Part shown: one piece after another, positions 1-4,974 of the stretch
Layout of the letters: the number at the start of each line of letters is the position of its first letter
How positions within the stretch are numbered: the stretch's first letter is position 1
Assembly (NCBI GenBank): GCA_021823875.1
Contig: JAKAMD010000215.1
Coordinates: forward strand, 1 to 6,218
Source: Pseudomonadota bacterium
Lineage (GTDB): Bacteria; Pseudomonadota; Alphaproteobacteria; Rhizobiales; Xanthobacteraceae
Length of the DNA: 6,218 nt
Direction: 5' to 3'
Notes under the pieces: model-generated
Told to the model about the DNA's origin: nothing
Seen by the model: the letters and a program-made list of their open reading frames with translations, nothing else
Databases searched by the model: none
Position numbers and translations under genes: made by a program

Positions 1-755
1 GTGCTTTCGATACGGTCACCAATGCGGTCGACCAGGGGCTGCCCATGGATGCCGCGCGCATTTCCGATGTCGTGCGCAAGGCGCTCGATAGCGGCCAGCT
101 TTCCATCCGCCGCGCGCACAGCAAGATCACCGTCAATGTCGGACAATTGCATCTGCGCGATGTCACTGCTGATAGTGCGGACGCCGCACTCACCATGTCC
201 GGCGATCTCGACCTCATGGATGGGACGCTCGATGCGCATCTGGTGCTGTCGGGAACGAGTCAGGCCGGCGGTGTGCGTCCCGACATCTACATGGCCTTGA
301 AGGGGCCGCTGAGCGAACCGACCCGCAGCGTCGATGTCTCCGCTTTGACCGGCTGGCTCACATTGCGCGCGATCGAGAATCAGGCCCGGCGCGTGAAGGA
401 ACTGGAAGAGGCGGCGCGCAAGCGCGCCGAAGCCGAACGCAAACGCGAAGAAGCGGCCCGCAAGGCGCGTGCGACGACCGAAACAGAGAACGCCCCGGCG
501 GCAGCCACGCCTAAAGGCGGGTCGTCGAGCGCACCGCCCGTCACGCTGCCGGCCCAGCCGAAGAGTCCGCCGGCTCCGCATGCGAAGAAATCGGCGGCGC
601 CGGCGCGCAAGGACTCCGCCGCGTCCGCATTGGGGCAGCCGCTGCAATTGAGGCCGGGTGGGCGCGCACCGCCAATGACGGCACCGATCGAAGTTGGGCC
701 TTTGCCCGCGCCGCCTGGACCGCCGTCGGAAGCCTCAGTCGGCCCGCAACATTGA
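1..755 (+). CDS. AsmA-like protein, C-terminal part (5' end outside window)
   Basis: The open frame runs from the left edge (first full codon at base 3) to TGA at 753-755, giving 250 residues with no stop before the internal ATG at 45, so the gene starts outside the window. The first ~115 residues alternate short beta-type stretches ending in D-L-D-L-M-D-G-T-L-D-A and a G-x-L-S-x-P-T motif, which resembles the C-terminal domain of AsmA-family proteins. Those are large inner-membrane-anchored periplasmic proteins linked to lipid transport and outer-membrane homeostasis. Residues ~122-159 form a highly charged Arg/Glu/Ala-rich helix, probably a coiled coil. The remainder is a low-complexity Pro/Ala/Ser tail. 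The family call rests on this weak C-terminal pattern and on recollection that AsmA genes sit near fumC in related genomes. The last 21 bases overlap the convergent ribbon-helix-helix gene. Confidence 0.6.
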   Translation, partial: AFDTVTNAVDQGLPMDAARISDVVRKALDSGQLSIRRAHSKITVNVGQLHLRDVTADSADAALTMSGDLDLMDGTLDAHLVLSGTSQAGGVRPDIYMALKGPLSEPTRSVDVSALTGWLTLRAIENQARRVKELEEAARKRAEAERKREEAARKARATTETENAPAAATPKGGSSSAPPVTLPAQPKSPPAPHAKKSAAPARKDSAASALGQPLQLRPGGRAPPMTAPIEVGPLPAPPGPPSEASVGPQH

Positions 756-1025
756 AGCGCCCACACCAAGCGTGCCGGACTCCCGCGCGGGCGTGCCTTG
801 AGTGGCTCCGACGAGCCCGCGGTAGTGATCGAGCACGAACAGCCTGATCGCCGACGACAGATTGCCGTGGCGACGGTCGGTGTCGATCGATGCAACGAGG
901 TCGGACAAAGTCAAATCGCGGCTCGTCGCTATTTCCTTGAGTCCGACCCAGAACGCGTCCTCAAGACTGACACTCGTCTTGTGGCCCGCGATAACGATCG
1001 AGCGTTTGACAACAGGAGATTTCAT
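735..1025 (-). CDS. Ribbon-helix-helix domain protein (RHH_4-like)
   Basis: This 96-residue protein begins M-K-S-P-V-V-K-R-S-I-V-I and continues with T-S-V-S-L-E-D-A-F-W and a helix-turn-helix-like segment (residues ~20-68). This is the pattern of a ribbon-helix-helix DNA-binding fold: a basic beta strand (about residues 7-19) followed by two helices. The Hyphomicrobiales family of this type is often mislabelled aryl-sulfate sulfotransferase. Residues ~71-96 are a low-complexity tail. A good Shine-Dalgarno, AGGAGA at 1037-1032, lies 6 bases before the ATG, inside the end of the DUF4169 gene. The ATG overlaps that gene's TGA by four bases (ATGA), so translation is probably coupled. The target DNA is unknown; autoregulation through the upstream palindrome at 1345-1360 is only a guess. 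Its 3' end is antisense to the last codons of the AsmA-like gene. Confidence 0.8.
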   Translation of the reverse strand: MKSPVVKRSIVIAGHKTSVSLEDAFWVGLKEIATSRDLTLSDLVASIDTDRRHGNLSSAIRLFVLDHYRGLVGATQGTPARESGTLGVGASMLRAD

Positions 1026-1210
1026 CGGCCGTCTCCTGGTTTGATCCGGTGTCCTTCGAGTTCGCGGTCGGTTTTCGCCCGTTGGGCGTCGGCCAGCTGA
1101 CGCTCCTGTTTTGACTGACCATGCAGGCGCCGGTTGGCTTCGGCCCGCGCCTGGTCGGCGCGGCGCATCGCTCGCTTGCGGGCGTTTCGCAGATTGATCA
1201 ATTCAGCCAT
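1022..1210 (-). CDS. DUF4169 family small basic protein
   Basis: This 62-residue protein, M-A-E-L-I-N-L-R-N-A-R-K-R followed by alternating Arg, Ala, Glu and Gln, matches what I know of DUF4169, a short conserved alphaproteobacterial family of unknown function. It is almost wholly helical in appearance, very rich in Arg/Lys (with R-K-R and R-R pairs near residues 11-18 and 27-28), and has no membrane segment, so a cytoplasmic nucleic-acid- or ribosome-associated role is possible but unproven. GAGG at 1220-1217 lies about 6 bases before the ATG and supports the start. It is the first gene of a two-gene unit with the RHH gene (4-base ATGA overlap). In related genomes this pair usually follows fumC closely; here 550 bases of mostly AT-rich DNA intervene. 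Confidence 0.8.
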   Translation of the reverse strand: MAELINLRNARKRAMRRADQARAEANRRLHGQSKQERQLADAQRAKTDRELEGHRIKPGDGR

Positions 1211-1343
1211 CCCGTGCCTCGAAGGTAGCCGCGTACATGGTTGAAGAGTCGCATTTCACGAATCAGTTCAGTTAGTTCCGCCAAAACATCAGCAATTCGT
1301 ACAAGGCAACTATGGCAAGTATACAGCTAACGTAATGGATCGA

Positions 1344-1372
1344 ATGTAATGACGATTACAGGAACGTTTCAA
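1344..1372 (-). promoter_or_regulatory. Possible promoter with embedded palindromic operator upstream of DUF4169
   Basis: Bases 1345-1360 form the perfect inverted repeat TGTAAT-GACG-ATTACA, typical in size and symmetry of a dimeric repressor or activator site. On the - strand it overlaps a weak sigma-70-like promoter: TTGAAA (1372-1367), a 17-base spacer, then TTACAT (1349-1344). The -10 is a poor match (3 of 6), so the promoter is uncertain, but the arrangement would place a bound dimer across the spacer and -10. The DUF4169 start lies about 130 bases downstream. I cannot name the regulator; the neighbouring RHH protein is a candidate only by position. Confidence 0.3.
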
Positions 1373-1520
1373 TAGTAGGTGAACGAGACGTATCAAATTT
1401 GTTGCGCTGCGTTAGCTAGTAACTTCCATGATGTTATGAATAATTGAGATATTTTGATTAAATAACGATCGTCAATTTCTATAAACTGGAAGAATTACTA
1501 TCATCGGCGTAAATTAAGCG

Positions 1521-1634
1521 ATGAATAAAAATGGTATTCTTTCACCAGTAAGCACGGTGGGACCTGTCATAAAAGTAACATTTTACCAGCAATTAATTTC
1601 AGTTGCTGAGTTTTACATTCTAAATATGGAATAA
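1521..1634 (+). CDS. Doubtful 37-codon small ORF in the AT-rich island
   Basis: An ATG-to-TAA frame encodes 37 residues starting M-N-K-N-G-I-L-S-P-V and ending Y-I-L-N-M-E. The second half is hydrophobic and aromatic (I-K-V-T-F-Y, then L-I-S-V-A-E-F-Y-I-L), which could be one short membrane helix or beta-rich peptide. An in-frame TAA lies just upstream (1515-1517), so this is not the tail of a longer frame. No convincing Shine-Dalgarno precedes the ATG (AAATTAAGCG only); a TATAAA at 1480-1485 could be a -10. I recognise no family. In DNA this AT-rich a stop-free run of 37 codons is mildly notable but can arise by chance, so the call is weak. Confidence 0.2.
   Translation: MNKNGILSPVSTVGPVIKVTFYQQLISVAEFYILNME
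1587..1608. repeat. Small inverted repeat flanked by TTTTAC direct repeats
   Basis: CAGCAA (1587-1592) and TTGCTG (1603-1608) are perfect complements around a 10-base loop. TTTTAC occurs immediately before (1581-1586) and again just after (1611-1616). It lies within the doubtful small ORF and has no T-run of terminator type in either direction. It could be a protein-binding site or chance. Confidence 0.25.
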
Positions 1635-1760
1635 GAGTTCGGTGGGCGTGGCGTTGTTTTTTTCAACAGCTCCGGATGCCGGGCGTGAAATTAACGCGTC
1701 TCTCGCACGCTCTGCGAATTTTGCGTACGTCTGCGTCAAATTGCCCGAGCGCAAGAGCTG

Positions 1761-3182
1761 TCAGCGGGGCCGGGTCATCTTGTCCGGCCGCATGAGCCGA
1801 TCGAATTCGGCGCCGGTGACGAAGCCGAGCCGCACAGCCTCCTCGCGCAATGTGGTGTTGTTGACGTGGGCCGCTTTGGCGACTTGCGCCGCCTTGTCAT
1901 AGCCGATCTTCGGCGACAACGCCGTCACCAGCATGAGCGAGCGCTCCATCAACTCGCGAATGCGGGGCTCGTTTGCACGGATGCCGGTGATGCAATTGTC
2001 GGTGAAGGAGCGCGCGCCGTCAGCCAACAGCCGGATCGACTGCAGCATGGCGTAGGCCAAGACTGGCTTGAACACGTTGAGCTCGAACTGGCCCTGGCTG
2101 CCGGCGAGCGCGATGGTGGTCTGGTTGCCGAGCACGCGGGTGCAGACCATGGTGAGCGCCTCGGTCTGGGTCGGATTGACCTTGCCCGGCATGATCGAGG
2201 AGCCGGGCTCGTTGGCCGGCAGGATCAGTTCGCCGAGCCCTGAGCGCGGGCCGGAGCCGAGCAGGCGGATATCGTTGGCGATCTTGTAGAGCGCGGTGGC
2301 GGCGGCGCTGAGCGCGCCATGCACGAACACATAGGCGTCGTGCCCGGCCATGTGCTCGAACTTGTTGGGCGCGGAAATGAAGGGCAGCTTGGTGAGCTGT
2401 GCGATGCGTTTGGCGAAACGCTTGGCGAATTGCGGCTTGCTGTTGAGCCCGGTGCCGACCGCGGTGCCGCCCTGGGCCAGCGGATAAAGCGCGCGCTGGG
2501 CGCTGGCGATATAGCCCATGGCGGATTTGACCTGGGCGGCATAGCCGGAAAATTCCTGGCCCAGCGTGATCGGCGTTGCGTCCATGGTGTGGGTGCGGCC
2601 GATCTTGACGATCTTGGGGAATGCGTGTGCCTTGCGGTCGAGCGCGGCTTGCAGGTGCTTGAGCGCGGGCAGCAAGTGCTCGCTGATCGCGAGTGCCGCA
2701 GCGATATGCATGGCGGTCGGGATCGAATCGTTCGACGACTGGCTCATGTTGACGTGATCATTCGGGTGCACCGGCGCCTTGGCGCCGAGCGTGCCGCCGA
2801 GCGCTACATTGGCGAGGTTGGCGATCACCTCATTGACGTTCATGTTGGTCTGGGTGCCGGAACCGGTTTGCCAGACCGACAGCGGGAATTGATCGTCGAG
2901 CTTGCCGTCGGCGATGTCCTGGGCGGCCGCGGCGATGGCGCGCGCGCGCCGGCGGTCGAGACTGCCGAGATCGCAGTTGACCTCGGCCGCCGCCCGCTTG
3001 ATCAGGCCGAGCGCGTGTACGATCTCAAGCGGCATGCGCTCATTGCCGATGCGGAAATTGGCGATCGAGCGCTGGGTCTGCGCGCCCCACAATTTGTCGG
3101 CGGAAATCTCAAGCGGACCGAAACCGTCGCTTTCGGTGCGGGTCCTGGTCTTGCCGGATTTGGCTTTGCGCGCTTTGGCCAT
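1761..3182 (-). CDS. fumC: Fumarate hydratase, class II (fumarase C)
   Basis: FumC interconverts fumarate and L-malate in the TCA cycle; it is an iron-independent, cytoplasmic homotetramer. The 473-residue protein carries the family landmarks in order: W-G-A-Q-T-Q-R-S (32-39), S-G-T-Q-T-N-M-N-V-N-E (108-118), H-P-N-D-H-V-N-M-S-Q-S-S-N-D (139-152), G-R-T-H-T-M-D-A-T-P (195-204, His198 matching the active-site His188 of E. coli FumC) and the lyase signature G-S-S-I-M-P-G-K-V-N-P (327-337). Ser328 corresponds to catalytic Ser318, with Lys334 and Asn336 also present. All key residues are intact, and length is close to the usual ~465. About 15 extra basic residues (A-K-A-R-K-A-K-S-G-K) precede the conserved start; the next in-frame Met is residue 50, too late, so 3182 is the only sensible ATG. 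sspB ends 47 bases upstream on the same strand, so co-transcription is plausible. Confidence 0.97.
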   Translation of the reverse strand: MAKARKAKSGKTRTRTESDGFGPLEISADKLWGAQTQRSIANFRIGNERMPLEIVHALGLIKRAAAEVNCDLGSLDRRRARAIAAAAQDIADGKLDDQFPLSVWQTGSGTQTNMNVNEVIANLANVALGGTLGAKAPVHPNDHVNMSQSSNDSIPTAMHIAAALAISEHLLPALKHLQAALDRKAHAFPKIVKIGRTHTMDATPITLGQEFSGYAAQVKSAMGYIASAQRALYPLAQGGTAVGTGLNSKPQFAKRFAKRIAQLTKLPFISAPNKFEHMAGHDAYVFVHGALSAAATALYKIANDIRLLGSGPRSGLGELILPANEPGSSIMPGKVNPTQTEALTMVCTRVLGNQTTIALAGSQGQFELNVFKPVLAYAMLQSIRLLADGARSFTDNCITGIRANEPRIRELMERSLMLVTALSPKIGYDKAAQVAKAAHVNNTTLREEAVRLGFVTGAEFDRLMRPDKMTRPR

Positions 3183-3211
3183 GGCACTTCATCCAACGCC
3201 GCAAAGCGGAT

Positions 3212-3226
3212 GCCGGCCGCGCCGGC
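3212..3226 (-). promoter_or_regulatory. GC-rich hairpin in the sspB-fumC spacer
   Basis: GCCGGC (3212-3217) and GCCGGC (3221-3226) flank a three-base loop, giving a very stable 6-bp stem inside the 47-base gap between sspB and fumC. No T-run follows on the - strand, so it is not a standard intrinsic terminator. It may protect or punctuate an sspB-fumC transcript, or may simply reflect high GC. Confidence 0.3.
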
Positions 3227-3229
3227 CCG

Positions 3230-3787
3230 CTATTTCTTACGGAACCGATCGAGGCGAACGACCTCGGCGCCGCCGCTGGTCGGCTGCGGCGGCTCTTCCT
3301 CGGGCTCAGGCTCGGGTGCCGCTTCCGGCTGCGCCGCGGCTGGCGTCGCCGGCAGGCGCTTTTTGGCTTCGACCGGCATGCCGGGCGCCTGATCCTGGGC
3401 ATTGGCCGGTGCCGTGCGCTGGGCCTCTTCGTCGGCAACTTCCTCGAATTGCAGGCCAAACTGCACGGACGGGTCGAAAAAACCCTGCACAGCCGAGAAC
3501 GGGATGGTCAGCTTGGCCGGGATGCCGCCGAACGACAGGCCGACCTCGAATTCGTCGTCGGTGACCCTCAGATCCCAGAACTGGTGCTGGAGGATGATGG
3601 TCATCTGTTCGGGATATTGCGCGTGCAGGCGGTCGGGGATGCGCACGCCTTCGGCTTTGGTGTTGAAGGCAATGTAAAAATGATGGTCGCCGGGCAGGCC
3701 TTTCTTGGCGGCGTCGGTGAGCACGGCGCGCACGACGCCGCGCAGAGCCTGCTGGGTCAGGAGATCGTAGCGGATGTGGTCGGCCAT
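3230..3787 (-). CDS. sspB: SspB-type ClpXP protease adaptor (alphaproteobacterial SspB)
   Basis: SspB binds the N-terminal half of the ssrA degradation tag and tethers tagged proteins to ClpX, speeding degradation by ClpXP in the cytoplasm. The chosen 185-residue product begins M-A-D-H-I-R-Y-D-L-L; residues ~1-116 hold the alpha-class core, with H-H-F-Y-I-A-F (35-41), Y-P-E-Q-M-T-I-I-L-Q-H-Q-F-W-D-L (58-73), L-S-F-G-G-I-P (84-90) and D-P-S-V-Q-F-G-L-Q-F (105-114). Residues ~117-170 are an acidic, Pro/Ala-rich flexible linker. The tail A-E-V-V-R-L-D-R-F-R-K-K (174-185) fits the expected C-terminal ClpX-docking peptide. An in-frame ATG at 3856 would add 23 residues, but they lie outside the conserved start and across a leader hairpin, so I prefer 3787. 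Only a weak GGAAG precedes it. The tmRNA gene making the tag ends about 105 bases upstream. Confidence 0.93.
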   Translation of the reverse strand: MADHIRYDLLTQQALRGVVRAVLTDAAKKGLPGDHHFYIAFNTKAEGVRIPDRLHAQYPEQMTIILQHQFWDLRVTDDEFEVGLSFGGIPAKLTIPFSAVQGFFDPSVQFGLQFEEVADEEAQRTAPANAQDQAPGMPVEAKKRLPATPAAAQPEAAPEPEPEEEPPQPTSGGAEVVRLDRFRKK

Positions 3788-3829
3788 GGCGGTCAACGGT
3801 CTTCCAAGGAATCGGCGGAATGCTAGCGC

Positions 3830-3850
3830 GGGTGGCGAGGAAAGCCACCC
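3830..3850 (-). promoter_or_regulatory. Perfect hairpin in the ssrA-sspB spacer / sspB leader
   Basis: GGGTGGC (3830-3836) and GCCACCC (3844-3850) form a perfect 7-bp stem with a 7-base loop, 43 bases before the sspB start codon. No T-run follows on the - strand (next bases are GCGCTAGC), so it is not an obvious terminator. It could be a structure in the sspB 5' leader, a processing site between ssrA and sspB transcripts, or a protein-binding site. No clear sspB promoter is visible between it and ssrA. Confidence 0.4.
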
Positions 3851-3892
3851 CCACACCCTTAAAGATGGAAATCGCGGCGGAAAAGGGAAGTG

Positions 3893-3946
3893 CAGGCGGG
3901 AGAGAAGTGGAGGCTTCTGTTGCCAGGTGCCTCCGAACCCCGCCTG
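3893..3946 (-). terminator. Nested 3' stem-loop of ssrA, possible terminator
   Basis: On the - strand CAGGCGGGG (3946-3938) pairs over 9 positions (one G-U) with the segment at 3901-3893. Inside it GGAGGC (3934-3929) pairs with GCCTCC (3914-3909). A T-rich stretch, TTCCCTTTT (3889-3881), follows. The structure probably closes the mature coding piece and may also end transcription, although the T-run is interrupted by Cs, so read-through to sspB is possible. Confidence 0.5.
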
Positions 3947-3991
3947 ACGGTGCTAACCCGCCAGGGCTTTAAATCGGTCTTTCAGACTGCC

Positions 3992-4030
3992 TTACGCAGC
4001 CTGAGCAACCGGAGCATAGTTGTCGTTGGC
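3992..4030 (-). other. ssrA tag reading frame (ANDNYAPVAQAA)
   Basis: The resume codon is GCC at 4030-4028, and the frame runs 12 sense codons to TAA (3994-3992): A-N-D-N-Y-A-P-V-A-Q-A-A. With the alanine carried by tmRNA itself the full tag is A-A-N-D-N-Y-A-P-V-A-Q-A-A. The A-A-N-D-N start is the portion SspB contacts, and the final A-A is the portion ClpX reads. A short stem, GTCT-GAA-AGAC, follows the stop codon, as expected for the pseudoknot/helix region after the tag. Confidence 0.95.
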
Positions 4031-4114
4031 AACTATGAGAATGGCCCGATAACGGCGGAACCATGCCGAGCAAAAGCGCGCCCTTTACGCCCTCGTCGAT
4101 CCTATTTCGGCCCC

Positions 4115-4196
4115 GCCAGTGTCGCCCCATAGTCCGGCCTCACGACCGGACCGGCCCCGCCTTAGGCCGACGGGTGCCTCGTAATCTGAGCGACAC
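4115..4196 (-). other. Internal spacer between tmRNA acceptor and coding pieces
   Basis: These 82 bases lie between the acceptor CCA end (4197) and the 5' end of the coding piece (4114) and must be removed to give two-piece tmRNA. CCAGTGTCGC (4199-4190) pairs with GCGACACTGG (4125-4116), extended by a G-U and a C-G pair, so the precursor continues the acceptor stem as a long helix that includes two bases of the CCA. Only the discriminator A (4200) opposite a C (4115) interrupts it. Confidence 0.85.
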
Positions 4197-4284
4197 TGGT
4201 GGAGCCGCCGGGTACTGCCCCCGGGTCCGATGGGTTTATTACGACGGCCATTTATCGCCATAGCCGGGTTGCCCCGGCCCTCTG

Positions 4285-4290
4285 AATATA
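4285..4290 (-). promoter_or_regulatory. -10 box of the ssrA promoter
   Basis: TATATT (4290-4285) is a near-consensus sigma-70 -10 hexamer placed to start transcription near 4280, just before the first paired bases of the tmRNA acceptor piece (GCCGGG...CCCGGC hairpin). A -35 at the right spacing is poor (TTCCTT at 4313-4308), so the promoter is supported mainly by the -10 and by position. Confidence 0.5.
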
Positions 4291-4393
4291 GGGGCTGAAG
4301 GTTACCGAAGGAAGAGCGGGAACCAAGACAGTCCCCCGGGGCGCAAGCGCAGCGTGAGCGCTGATCATAGTCCGGCGCGTGCCGGAAATTGTC

Positions 4394-4413
4394 AGGCCGG
4401 GGCACGGCGGCCT
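4394..4413 (-). terminator. Possible terminator after the YccF gene
   Basis: On the - strand AGGCCG (4413-4408) pairs with CGGCCT (4399-4394) around an 8-base loop, starting 8 bases beyond the YccF stop codon, followed by GACAATTT. The stem is good but the T-tract is short, so termination may be partial. It would separate YccF transcription from ssrA. Confidence 0.4.
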
Positions 4414-4420
4414 CGCAATG

Positions 4421-4813
4421 CTAATCGATGCTGACCACGTCTTTGCCGATGGGCCAGAGCGCGAGCCCGGCGAGTTTCAGATGCGCCCAGGCGAAAGGCA
4501 GGCCGATGATGGTGATCGCCAAGCCCAGCGCGGTGATCAGGTGACCGAGCGCCAGCCACCAGCCGGCCAGCACCAGCCAGACCAGATTGCCGACGAAGCC
4601 GAGCGGGCCGCTGCCGACGCCGGTCTCCCGGTCGACCACCGTATGGCCGAAGGGCAGCAAAGTGTAAGCGGCGATGGTGAGCGCCGCGCGCGCCCAGGGA
4701 ATGCCGATGATGGTGATCACCATGATCAGCGCAGCGATCAGCCAGCCCAGCGCCATCCAGAGCCCGCCGAACACGATCCACAATATGTTGAGGAGAAGAC
4801 TGGCTGGTCCCAT
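4421..4813 (-). CDS. yccF: YccF-family inner membrane protein
   Basis: This 130-residue hydrophobic protein has two copies of the YccF (DUF307) half-motif: I-T-I-I-G-I-P-W-A-R-A followed by L-P-F-G-H-T-V-V (residues ~33-60), and I-T-I-I-G-L-P-F-A-W-A followed by W-P-I-G-K-D-V-V (~99-127). Four hydrophobic segments (roughly residues 5-20, 22-40, 72-88, 90-105) fit a small polytopic inner-membrane protein. The molecular function of the family is not established. A strong Shine-Dalgarno, GGAGGAA at 4825-4819, sits five bases before the ATG at 4813 and fixes the start. A longer overlapping frame from 4853 is out of frame and not real. It is divergent from the CHR genes across a 161-base gap and precedes ssrA by about 140 bases. 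Confidence 0.9.
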   Translation of the reverse strand: MGPASLLLNILWIVFGGLWMALGWLIAALIMVITIIGIPWARAALTIAAYTLLPFGHTVVDRETGVGSGPLGFVGNLVWLVLAGWWLALGHLITALGLAITIIGLPFAWAHLKLAGLALWPIGKDVVSID

Positions 4814-4974
4814 GGGCGTTCCTCCGCGCCCATGATCGGGCGGCGTTTATCAAGTAGGGCGAACGGCGCGAATTGCCAGTCGATTTATCGCAAGGATGAA
4901 CAGCACATCACTCAGCAAAGCGCGTGAGCACCCCGCCTAGGCGCGCGCTTCGCCGCACGATAAATCTCAATGCC

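Larger units (their letters stand above)
1211..1760. other. AT-rich intergenic island between fumC and DUF4169
   Basis: This is 550 bases without a convincing gene. Hand counting gives 128 G+C of 360 bases in 1261-1620 (about 36%), and only 14 of 60 in 1441-1500, while fumC next to it reaches about 70%. The two edges (1211-1250 and 1640-1760) return to normal composition. It contains a perfect palindrome (1345-1360), possible - strand promoters for the DUF4169/RHH unit (one over the palindrome, another TATACT at 1323-1318), a small hairpin (1587-1608) and one doubtful ORF (1521-1634). I find no clear T-tailed terminator for fumC, no tRNA and no transposase remnant. The composition fits either a large regulatory region or a small piece of foreign DNA. 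Confidence 0.8.
3893..4280 (-). ncRNA. ssrA: tmRNA, two-piece circularly permuted form
   Basis: tmRNA rescues stalled ribosomes: it acts as an alanyl-tRNA, then as a message adding a proteolysis tag. On the - strand the gene is permuted, as in alphaproteobacteria. The acceptor piece comes first (about 4280-4197), ending C-G-G-C-U-C-C-A-C-C-A; then a spacer (4196-4115); then the coding piece from 4114, starting GGGGCCG and containing the conserved AUCGACGAGGGCG-like stretch. GGGGCCG (4114-4108) pairs fully with CGGCTCC (4207-4201), including the G3-U70 wobble that marks tRNA-Ala and tmRNA. The tag frame GCC...TAA (4030-3992) encodes ANDNYAPVAQAA. A strong stem-loop closes the 3' end (3893-3946). 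The outer boundaries are estimates; the internal pieces are exact. A TATATT box lies just upstream. The neighbour downstream is sspB, whose product recognises this tag. Confidence 0.95.

Noticed and set aside
1198..1254. 18-residue upstream ORF overlapping the DUF4169 start on the - strand
   Set aside because: It has no ribosome site and is short enough to be chance.
1305..1314. GGCAACTATG shared with the tmRNA tag region (4028-4037), as a possible attachment-site remnant
   Set aside because: Only ten bases match, not at the tmRNA 3' end, and no integrase or second boundary is present; chance is sufficient.
1325..1417. Inverted repeat AGCTAACG / CGTTAGCT 77 bases apart
   Set aside because: An 8-bp pair is expected about once by chance in 400 bases, and it does not extend cleanly.
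1653..1682. T-run within GTTG-T7-CAAC and a nearby CCGG-ATG-CCGG hairpin as the fumC terminator
   Set aside because: On the fumC (-) strand the run is A, not T, and the order of stem and tract is wrong for an intrinsic terminator in either direction.
2319..3392. Long open frame of 357 codons on the + strand across fumC and the sspB end
   Set aside because: It is antisense to fumC with its full set of fumarase motifs; such frames are common opposite GC-rich genes, and its translation shows no family pattern.
3788..3856. In-frame 23-residue N-terminal extension of SspB from the ATG at 3856
   Set aside because: The added residues are not SspB-like, pass through the leader hairpin, and the conserved family start fits the ATG at 3787.
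4085..4405. Open frames on both strands across 3890-4405
   Set aside because: The stretch is the tmRNA gene and its upstream region; the translations are meaningless.
4924..4974. GTG start at 4924 for the first CHR gene
   Set aside because: It would add a basic stretch unlike the family and has no ribosome site; not fully excluded because ATG 4975 also lacks a good one.
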